Shown here in pieces: positions 52,195 through 58,808 of a DNA stretch of 58,808 nucleotides. Numbering within the stretch: position 1 is the first letter of the stretch; each line of letters starts with the position of its first letter. The translations under genes and the position numbers were made by a program. The stretch comes from Planctomycetaceae bacterium (lineage in GTDB: Bacteria; Planctomycetota; Planctomycetia; Pirellulales; Pirellulaceae). Under the pieces are notes generated by a model. That model was not told the DNA's origin and made no database searches. It saw nothing but the letters and a program-made list of their open reading frames with translations. The DNA lies in the NCBI GenBank assembly GCA_005778405.1, contig SXOA01000110.1:1-58808 (forward strand), written 5' to 3'.

Positions 52195-54618
52195 CTACTC
52201 GTCGCCCCCCCGGCCTAGATTTGCATTCCGCGTCCACTTGACGCTGAAGTGCTTTTCCAGATCGTCAAAGAGGGATTGCATTTCCCCCTGTTTCTCGAGG
52301 CCCGCAAAGCGCATCAAATCGGACATAGAACCTCGCTGCATGGCGCTCAGGAACATTTCCCGGCGAATTTCCAGCGAAGGCTCATCTGCTAAAACGTGGA
52401 TCACATAGACGACGTTGTGCGGCTGGTCCAAGGCGACTCCTGCTTCGCCCGGTTTGAGGCTAAAGACGACATCCATGAATTCCTTGCCGGCGAGGGGAAT
52501 GCCATTGGGCTGGCTGTACTCCGGTTGGCCGCCGAAAATGAGCGGCACGCCGTTGCTCGTGAACATGGAGAATGGCACAGGCTGCGCTATCTTGGCTTCT
52601 TCGGTTTTCCCCACGACTCCCCGCAAGGAGGTTCCCTTCACCTTGGCGGCCAGTTCTTCGGCCCGTTTTTTGGCGGCGTCAAACGCCTTCTGCTTGAGCC
52701 AGGCTTGTTCCACCTGCGCTTTGACAGCCGCGGGAAGGCTGCCGTCCTTTTCCAGCTCGACTGCCTGCTCGGGCTGGTCATCGATTCGCCAGTAAATGTA
52801 TTTCGTATCACCGACGAAGGAGGACGCCTCTTGGGGGTCATACAAATTGGCGCTCACAAAAAACGCCATCTGGGCGAACGTGATGGAACCTTGCGGTCCC
52901 TGCTGCAGAATTGCATTCTGGCCGAGGACCGTGCTGGCCGCCTGATGTCGGTCCACCAGGTTGGTCTTGCCCCAGGCAAACTTGTGCTTGTTGGCGAAGG
53001 CCACGGAGTGGAACTCACCGGGATCTTCGACGACTACCAGTTTGTCTTCCTGGCTCTCGGCTTTGCTCTCCTCGAACCGCTTGAGTTTGGTCGAATATTG
53101 CCGCAATTCGTCCATCGCGTCCCGGACTGCCGCGTCGCGAAGCTGCGTGGCATCCGCCTGGGCGAGCTCCGTCAGGATGTCGTCGCGGACTTCCTCGTAA
53201 GTCTTGTGCAGGATTTCCTCCGGCTCTTCCTTCTTCTCGGTCTTGGCCGGGTCTTCGGTCTTTTCGCCGGCGGGTTTCTCGGCGCTGGGTGTCTTGTCCT
53301 GATCGGACTTTGTCGCTTCCTTGGCGGGCGTTTTCTCTTCAGCCGGCTTGGGGTCGGCGGGGTTCTTTTCCTCTGTCTTCGTCTCCTTGGCCGGTTCCTC
53401 CTGGCAAATTACGGCAACGCCAGCGGGCTTTTCCTCAGCGGGTTTTTCGGCAGGCTTCTCCTTAGCGGACTCGGGCTTCTTTTCGGTCGGTTTCTCAGCA
53501 GGCTTCTTTTCCTCCGCGGCCGGCTCGCCCGGTTTGGGTTCTGTCTTTTCCGGCTCAGCGGGCTTCTTTTCTTCGCCAGGCTTGGTCTCTTCGGATGTCG
53601 TTTCCTTAGCCTTCTCTTTGACGGGCAGTTTTGGCTTGCGGAAATCCCCCTGGGCAATCCCTTTCGTGTACCGTTCCACGGCCTTATCTTCGGGGACTTT
53701 GGCCTTGGCGTTCTTTAGAAAGACTTCGTAGTCCACTGTGCAATACCCAAAGGCGATGCGGTGCGGCGTCTTGAAACCCGGTTCTGGCAAATCGGGGTTG
53801 GGAACGCGGTCCTTTCCCTTATTGAACAGGGCCATCAACTCTTCGGGCTTGGCGTCGGACGCCTTGAAATCCGCCTTGAGCTTCTCCACATCGATCGGAA
53901 AAGCTTCGATTCTGTAGCGCAAATTGAGTTGCTTGTGGAGCTCCCAAAGTTCTCCCGTGGAGACGTTCGTAACGCTGGCCGCGAACATGTACTGGGCTTG
54001 CTGGGAAACCAACTCCTTCCGGAGCGCGGCGAGCAGGCTGTCCACGCTAAGAACCCGGCCGCTCTTGTTAACCGCGTCGCTCACGGTTTCTTTCGCGACC
54101 TCCAGAATGTCCCCTTCCTTTTCCAGGCTGAAGCCGCTTAGGTTCTTCAAATAAGCTACCATCGCATCCTTGTCGACCCGCACCCCCAACTCGTGCCCCA
54201 GTTCCGCAAACAACAGGATGTTGACGACGGTAGCCTCGCTGTTATCCATCGGCAGACCTAGTGAAATCTCTCCTCGCTGATTCGGTGTCAGATTCAGACC
54301 AGGGGCCTGCGGCCGAAAACCTCCGTCCACGGCCTTGGTAACCACTCGTTTCACAAAATCGAGCACCGCCATGTGCTCCTGCCGCAGGTGTTCGAGGTCC
54401 CCCTCGGTCAGGAACTGCGGCCGGCCCGCTTTGTTCCACTGGACCACCGGCGGCTGGGCCGACTGGCGGCCACGGGAGCTGCCACCACCACCGCTAAAGA
54501 AGTCCATGGCGGCAGGTCCGATGACCCAGGTAATAATGAGAACGACCCCCATCACCGCCAGAACATAACCCTGGTTGCGGCGGAGAGTACTAATAATAGG
54601 AGTTGCCATCGGGGACAT
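52195..54618 (-). CDS. SurA/PpiD-like membrane-anchored folding factor
   Basis: An 807-residue protein with one N-terminal TM helix (about 16-40, YVLAVMGVVLIITWVIGPAA) preceded by a short cytoplasmic tail, the topology of PpiD. A SurA-like chaperone region follows (about 70-320; ELGHELGVRVDKDAMVAYLKNL). A Lys/Glu/Pro-rich stretch (about 326-469) interrupts it; the second half (about 470-800) resembles the PpiD C-terminal region (LYDPQEASSFVGDTKYIYW, FSLKPGEAGVALDQPHNVVY). I cannot find a complete parvulin active site, so it may be a chaperone only. ATG 54618 has AAGG upstream; ATG 54609 is an alternative. Confidence 0.75.
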   Translation of the reverse strand: MSPMATPIISTLRRNQGYVLAVMGVVLIITWVIGPAAMDFFSGGGGSSRGRQSAQPPVVQWNKAGRPQFLTEGDLEHLRQEHMAVLDFVKRVVTKAVDGGFRPQAPGLNLTPNQRGEISLGLPMDNSEATVVNILLFAELGHELGVRVDKDAMVAYLKNLSGFSLEKEGDILEVAKETVSDAVNKSGRVLSVDSLLAALRKELVSQQAQYMFAASVTNVSTGELWELHKQLNLRYRIEAFPIDVEKLKADFKASDAKPEELMALFNKGKDRVPNPDLPEPGFKTPHRIAFGYCTVDYEVFLKNAKAKVPEDKAVERYTKGIAQGDFRKPKLPVKEKAKETTSEETKPGEEKKPAEPEKTEPKPGEPAAEEKKPAEKPTEKKPESAKEKPAEKPAEEKPAGVAVICQEEPAKETKTEEKNPADPKPAEEKTPAKEATKSDQDKTPSAEKPAGEKTEDPAKTEKKEEPEEILHKTYEEVRDDILTELAQADATQLRDAAVRDAMDELRQYSTKLKRFEESKAESQEDKLVVVEDPGEFHSVAFANKHKFAWGKTNLVDRHQAASTVLGQNAILQQGPQGSITFAQMAFFVSANLYDPQEASSFVGDTKYIYWRIDDQPEQAVELEKDGSLPAAVKAQVEQAWLKQKAFDAAKKRAEELAAKVKGTSLRGVVGKTEEAKIAQPVPFSMFTSNGVPLIFGGQPEYSQPNGIPLAGKEFMDVVFSLKPGEAGVALDQPHNVVYVIHVLADEPSLEIRREMFLSAMQRGSMSDLMRFAGLEKQGEMQSLFDDLEKHFSVKWTRNANLGRGGDE

Positions 54619-55033
54619 GCCGCCTTAAAAATGGGCCGCGCGGCAAAACGGTCTGTTTCGCGCGGCGGGATTTTGTGGATTATGTGGGCCGCAAAGACTC
54701 CGCGGTCCTAGACTGTCAAATTGTAGGGACAAGCGACGTAAATTCAATGCCAATCAGGGGCTAGGGTGGTCGCCGCGCCTCCAGTCGGTGGTCGGCCGAC
54801 ATCAACATTGCCGCATCGGACGGCTCCACTTTCTCGATCAGACCGCTTGACACCTTGCCCGTAAAGACCGTACGAATCGCCAGTAACGACAGCAAAGCCT
54901 TTAGCGGCTGGACCGCCCGCGAACGGCCGGCTTCAGGTTTGTCCCTGCCGAAACCTGATAATGCAGAGACAACTTGGTCCGACACGGCATTTAGCCAAAA
55001 CCCAGCGTTTTCCGAAAGCACAGGTCAAAGCGG
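54619..55033. promoter_or_regulatory. Divergent intergenic region with operator-like palindrome before topA
   Basis: 415 bases separate the SurA-like gene and topA. TCAGGTTT (54933-54940) and AAACCTGA (54951-54958) form a perfect 8-bp inverted repeat with a 10-base spacer, overlapping a -10-like GATAAT at 54956-54961. This is a candidate regulated promoter for topA. I see no convincing gene in the rest; an 86-codon minus frame (54761-55021) has no supporting signal. Confidence 0.4.
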
Positions 55034-57850
55034 ATGGCCAAACGAGCAAGCAGCAGCGGCAAATCCCTGGTCATTGTGGAATCGCCGGCAAAAGCCCGCA
55101 CGATTTCCAAGTTCCTGGGTCGCGGCTATACCGTGGAAGCCAGCATCGGCCACATCCGGGATCTGCCGTCGGGCTCCAAGGAAATGCCCGCGGAGCTGAA
55201 GAAGGAAAAATGGGCCTACCTCGGCGTGAATGTAGATGACAACTTCACCCCGGTCTACATCATTCCCCCTGGTAAAAAGCAGCAAGTCGCCAAGCTCAAG
55301 GCGTTGCTCAAGGACGTTGACAATCTCTATCTGGCGACGGATGAGGACCGCGAAGGAGAAGCCATCAGTTGGCACCTCGTGGAGGTCCTCCGCCCCAAAG
55401 TGCCCATCAAGCGGCTGGTATTCCATGAGATTACGGATGAGGCCATTCACGAGGCCCTGGCCAATCCCCGCGACATCGATCAAGACCTCGTTCGGGCTCA
55501 GGAAACCCGCCGCATCTTGGACCGGCTGTTTGGCTATGAGGTCTCGCAGCTACTGTGGCGAAAGGTGGGGCCCAAGCTTTCGGCCGGTCGCGTGCAGAGC
55601 GTGGCCGTCCGCCTGATTGTGGAGCGGGAGCGGGCGCGGATGGCGTTCGTCGCCGCCGGCTGGTGGGATTTGCTGGCGAAGTTTGCCACCAGCGAGGCCA
55701 AGGAGTTTGACGCGGAACTGGTTTCCGTGGGGGGCCGCAAGATTCCCTCGGGCAAGGATTTTGATTCCAACACCGGCGTCATCAAGGACCAGCAACTGTT
55801 GCTGCTCGACGAAGCGGGGGCGAATGGCCTGCGGGAACGATTGCAATCCGCCGCGTTCCAAGTCAGCAGCCTGGAGGACCGCCCCTACACCAGTCGGCCG
55901 GCGGAACCCTTCACCACAAGCACCTTGCAGCAAGAGGCCAACCGCAAGCTCGGCTTCACCGCCCGCCGCACCATGGATGTGGCCCAGAGCCTGTACGAAA
56001 ACGGCTACATCACTTACATGCGTACGGATTCGACCAACCTCGCCCAGGTCGCCATCGATGCCGCCCGCGAGTTAGTCCGCACCGAGTACGGCGAGCAGTT
56101 CCTGCCCGATTCGCCGCGAGTCTATAAATCGAAAGTGAAGAACGCTCAGGAAGCGCATGAAGCCATCCGCCCGGCGGGCCATCCGTTCAAGGTTCCAGAA
56201 ACCCTCCGTGGCGAGCTCAACTACGACCAGTTCCGGCTGTTCGACCTGATCTGGAAACGGACCATCGCCAGCCAAATGGTGGACTCGCGCGGACACACTA
56301 TCACGTTGCAAGTGGAAGGGGACGGCGCGATCTTCCAGGTCTCTGGAAAGACCATCGAGTTCCCCGGCTATTTGCGGGCCTATGTCGAGGGCTCCGATGA
56401 CCCCGATGCCGAGCTTGCCAATCAAGAGCGGCTGCTGCCGGCAGTGAAAGTCGGAGACCCGATTTCCCTCCGCGACTTGACTCCCAAGGGGCACACCACA
56501 CAGCCGCCGTCCCGCTTCAGCGAAGCGGCTTTGACGAAGGAATTGGAAGCCAAGGGAATCGGCCGTCCGAGCACGTACGCTTCGATTCTCGACACCATTT
56601 TGGCCCGCCAATACGTCTTCAAAAAAGGAACGGCTCTCGTCCCAACCTGGACGGCGTTCTCGGTCATCCGCCTGTTGGAGATGCATCTGACCAAGCTGGT
56701 TGATTATAAGTTTACTGCGGACATGGAAGACTTGCTCGACGCCATCAGCCGGCATGAACAAGGTTGGGTCGAATACCTCAGCGACTTTTATTTTGGGAAT
56801 AATAAAATCGAAGGAGCCGAAGGGCTCAAGCCGCAGCTAGATGCGAAAATCATCGAGATTGACCCGCGGGAGATGGGGCGATTCTCGCTCGGTAAGCCGA
56901 AGGAAGGACATCATCGCGAAGAGGTTTTCGTTCGGGTCGGAAAATTCGGTCCGTTCATCGAGCAGGGGGACCGCAAGGCGAGCATCCTGCAGGACATGCC
57001 TCCCGATGAGTTGACAATGGCCAAGGCGCTCGAAATGCTGGCCGCGTCCAGCAAAGCCGCTGAGCCGCTGGGCATCGACCCCGATACCCACAAGCCGGTG
57101 TTTCTCAAACAGGGGCGTTTCGGCCCGTATGTCATGCGGGGGACGATGGAGGATGAGGAGAAGCCCAAGAACGCTTCGCTACTCCCCAATATGAAGCCGG
57201 CGGACGTGACCTTCGAGGTTGCCTTGCAGTTGCTGTCGCTGCCGCGAACCTTGGGAGCAAACCCAGTCGACCAGCAGCCCGTGCTGGCGGCGAATGGGCG
57301 GTATGGTCCGTATGTTCGCTGGGGAAACGACTTCCGCTCGCTCCCCAAGGAGCTTTCGCCGGTCGACGTCTCGTTGCAGCAAGCGCTCGACCTACTCGCC
57401 CAGCCCAAGCAGCGCGGCAGAGGCAGGGCCGCGCCGAAAGAACCGCTGAAGACCTTCGAGGCCTCGCCGGTGACCAAGCAGCCGGTGAAACTGCTGGAAG
57501 GAAAGTACGGTAACTATGTGACCGACGGCGAGACAAACGCCACGGTCCCCAAGGATGTCACCATCGAAGCCCTTTCCTTTGACCAGGCCCTCAACCTCCT
57601 CGCCGAACGGGCCGCCCGCGGACCCAGCAAAAAGAGCCGCCGCAAACCACCTCGCGCATCTGCTGCCCCCAAAGCGGCGCGTGTCAAGAAAACGGGCAAG
57701 GCCAAACTACCGGCGACCGAGAGCGGAGCCAGCGCGGCACCCAAGAAGAAAGCCCCCAAGAAAAAAGTGGCCAAGGGAACAAAAAAGGTCGCTCGCAGTG
57801 CGGCCGTGGAAGGGCCGATCGACGACTCGGACGTGGACGCACCGTTTTGA
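55034..57850 (+). CDS. topA: DNA topoisomerase I (type IA)
   Basis: Relaxes negative supercoils. The product is 938 residues. Toprim domain: LVIVESPAKARTISKFLG, and ATDEDREGEAISWHL with the acidic DxDxE set. Catalytic Tyr328 lies in GYITYMRTDSTN; other motifs are KLSAGRVQSVAVRL and EAHEAIRP. Instead of C4 zinc fingers the C-terminus has four topoisomerase C-terminal repeats (about 635-840), each with a G+FGP(Y/F)v core, as in GRFGPYVMRG and GRYGPYVRWG. I see no Cys pairs. The last 80 residues are Lys/Ala/Pro-rich (KKKAPKKKVAKGTKKVA), like histone H1 tails. Starts at ATG 55034. Confidence 0.97.
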   Translation: MAKRASSSGKSLVIVESPAKARTISKFLGRGYTVEASIGHIRDLPSGSKEMPAELKKEKWAYLGVNVDDNFTPVYIIPPGKKQQVAKLKALLKDVDNLYLATDEDREGEAISWHLVEVLRPKVPIKRLVFHEITDEAIHEALANPRDIDQDLVRAQETRRILDRLFGYEVSQLLWRKVGPKLSAGRVQSVAVRLIVERERARMAFVAAGWWDLLAKFATSEAKEFDAELVSVGGRKIPSGKDFDSNTGVIKDQQLLLLDEAGANGLRERLQSAAFQVSSLEDRPYTSRPAEPFTTSTLQQEANRKLGFTARRTMDVAQSLYENGYITYMRTDSTNLAQVAIDAARELVRTEYGEQFLPDSPRVYKSKVKNAQEAHEAIRPAGHPFKVPETLRGELNYDQFRLFDLIWKRTIASQMVDSRGHTITLQVEGDGAIFQVSGKTIEFPGYLRAYVEGSDDPDAELANQERLLPAVKVGDPISLRDLTPKGHTTQPPSRFSEAALTKELEAKGIGRPSTYASILDTILARQYVFKKGTALVPTWTAFSVIRLLEMHLTKLVDYKFTADMEDLLDAISRHEQGWVEYLSDFYFGNNKIEGAEGLKPQLDAKIIEIDPREMGRFSLGKPKEGHHREEVFVRVGKFGPFIEQGDRKASILQDMPPDELTMAKALEMLAASSKAAEPLGIDPDTHKPVFLKQGRFGPYVMRGTMEDEEKPKNASLLPNMKPADVTFEVALQLLSLPRTLGANPVDQQPVLAANGRYGPYVRWGNDFRSLPKELSPVDVSLQQALDLLAQPKQRGRGRAAPKEPLKTFEASPVTKQPVKLLEGKYGNYVTDGETNATVPKDVTIEALSFDQALNLLAERAARGPSKKSRRKPPRASAAPKAARVKKTGKAKLPATESGASAAPKKKAPKKKVAKGTKKVARSAAVEGPIDDSDVDAPF

Positions 57851-58059
57851 CATTCCCCCTGGGCTATCGACTCTAGGTCCTTGTGGGATCGAATCGCTTG
57901 GCCGCTCGAATTCTGCGAGCAGTTCCTTCGCAATGCTCGACGTATCGATGCTCGCGCGGAAGCCAGATGCCTCGCACTGGTCCCAATTGTCCATTTTCAC
58001 CCCAACCGGTAGACTGGACCCTTAAATCAACCGTTTGCCCCCCCCCTACAAGGTCCGCC

Positions 58060-58194
58060 ATGAAGACCCGCCCCCGCACCAAATTCACCCGCCAGGTCAA
58101 TTCTCGCCGCTGCCCCAAGTGCGGTGGCAAAATCAACAACCAGCGGGTCCGCTGCAAAAGGTGCAGCCAGGCTCTCACCCGCCCCAAGAAATAG
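58060..58194 (+). CDS. Small basic zinc-ribbon protein (44 residues)
   Basis: The product is MKTRPRTKFTRQVNS followed by RRCPKCGGKINNQRVRCKRC and a basic tail. Two CxxC pairs (Cys18/21 and Cys32/35) form a zinc ribbon, and about a third of the residues are Lys/Arg. This fits a nucleic-acid or ribosome-binding role (inference). ATG 58060 is chosen because the upstream part of the frame (from 57883) has no ribosome-binding site and looks non-coding. I do not know a named family. The next gene follows after 17 bases. Confidence 0.65.
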   Translation: MKTRPRTKFTRQVNSRRCPKCGGKINNQRVRCKRCSQALTRPKK

Positions 58195-58211
58195 CCCGCC
58201 GAAAGCCGTTT

Positions 58212-58709
58212 ATGCGCTATGTGGTGAAGCAGGATCTGTCGGCTTGGGGGGATGACTTTCACATCTTCGATGAGCAGGGGATGGAGGCCTATTATGTCGA
58301 TGGAGCGGGGATAGCCCTCCGCAGCCAGCTCTCCTTCCTGGATATGCAACAGCGGGAACTGGCATACATCGCCCAGACCATGTTCAGTTGGGGGACCGAA
58401 TACACCATTAGCCAGAGGGGCCAGGTGGTGGCAAAGGTCTCTCAGCAGTCGATTTCTGGTAATCGGTGTAGCTTTCATATCGATGTCCCCGGCCCTGACG
58501 ACCTCTGTGCCGAGGGGGACTTCTATAACGACAACTACGCCTTCAAGCGGGGCGAGATCATCGTCGCCACTTCGACGAAAGAGCCCAATAGCCAGGGATT
58601 CGGCGTGAAGATCCTGGCTGCCGAAGACCCCGTGTTGATCCTCGCCAGCGCCGTCGTCATCGACCTCGTCACCCGCGACAGCGGTGGAAGAAGCTCGTTG
58701 TTCAAGTAG
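58212..58709 (+). CDS. LURP-one-related (LOR / YxjI-like) protein
   Basis: A 165-residue protein matching the LURP-one-related family, which shares the tubby/scramblase beta-barrel fold. Features: MRYVVKQDLSAWGDDFHIFDE, YVDGAGIALRSQLSFLDM, ELAYIAQTMFSWGTEYTI, DVPGPDDLCAEGDFYNDNY and ILASAVVIDLVT at the C-terminus. It is probably a cytoplasmic or membrane-associated ligand-binding barrel; biochemical function unknown. ATG 58212 follows the zinc-ribbon gene by 17 bases. A palindrome lies just downstream. Confidence 0.9.
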   Translation: MRYVVKQDLSAWGDDFHIFDEQGMEAYYVDGAGIALRSQLSFLDMQQRELAYIAQTMFSWGTEYTISQRGQVVAKVSQQSISGNRCSFHIDVPGPDDLCAEGDFYNDNYAFKRGEIIVATSTKEPNSQGFGVKILAAEDPVLILASAVVIDLVTRDSGGRSSLFK

Positions 58710-58734
58710 AATCAAACCGTAAATCAGAATGACT

Positions 58735-58797
58735 AATGACCAAATCTCAATGACCAATAACTTGCCCGTTTTCATTGGTCATTGGTGCCTGGTCATT
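58735..58797. repeat. 63-base 'AATGACCA' palindrome
   Basis: Inner perfect stem CAATGACCAAT (58748-58758) / ATTGGTCATTG (58774-58784) and outer stem AATGACCA (58735-58742) / TGGTCATT (58790-58797), separated by a symmetrical 5x5-base internal loop. It lies 26 bases after the LURP-one gene. From memory, AATGACCAATGACC tracts are dispersed in planctomycete genomes. It may also stop transcription, but no U-run is present. Confidence 0.75.
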
Positions 58798-58808
58798 TCC
58801 CCCAGGGC

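Noticed and set aside
54761..55021. 86-codon minus-strand frame upstream of topA
   Set aside because: No ribosome-binding site, no recognisable motif, and it overlaps the probable topA promoter.

Overview
The window is a GC-rich bacterial chromosome segment that I assign to the Planctomycetota. No rRNA or other phylogenetic marker was compared. The assignment rests on gene content: a planctomycete-type mosaic protein (DUF1080 + ThuA + NPCBM + PVC-type propeller) next to a PVC-type haem protein, a DUF1501 protein, conserved proteins of unknown function that I recognise from planctomycetes (19905-20231, 20552-21295), giant secreted/membrane proteins with a 'VPY...VFLPY.KF.EL' head motif, and several kinds of dispersed palindrome.

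Layout. 1-2719: lysS (cut by the window edge), diverging from the rplM-rpsI ribosomal operon, which ends in a clear intrinsic terminator. 2749-8777: envelope genes, namely a small secreted helical protein, a transporter-like outer-membrane protein, two OprO/P-type porins sharing a duplicated leader, and a Cys-rich secreted protein. 8893-15175: a complete tripartite RND efflux operon (permease, adaptor, TolC-like channel). 15208-21295: a minus-strand run with a sulfite-oxidase-type molybdoenzyme, a stand-alone LigD phosphoesterase-like protein, a DUF4190-like protein coupled to an S41 protease, and two lineage-specific unknowns. 21480-26046: ogt, tRNA-Arg(ACG), tRNA-Leu(UAG) and a pyrimidine-salvage cluster (deoA-cdd facing upp-nupC). 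26146-38110: two giant genes encoding three related units, the best candidate for an undescribed system. 38418-45079: a BtrH/DUF4872-like protein, a signal peptidase I with an inserted zinc ribbon, a Cys/Met PLP enzyme, a WD40 protein, an HNH nuclease, a DUF1697 protein and a secreted unknown. 45203-52178: DUF1501, the mosaic protein and the haem protein. 52195-58709: a SurA/PpiD-like membrane chaperone, topA with a histone-like tail, a 44-residue zinc-ribbon protein and a LURP-one-related protein.

How the genes work together. The envelope genes (porins, RND pump, signal peptidase, SurA-like factor, S41 protease, giant proteins) fit a diderm with a large exported proteome. The salvage genes form one route: NupC imports nucleosides, Cdd deaminates cytidine, DeoA releases the base and Upp converts uracil to UMP. 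The DUF1501/mosaic/haem genes look like exported oxidative sugar catabolism. I see no transposase, integrase, phage module or CRISPR array. The mobile-looking material is limited to small palindromes between genes.
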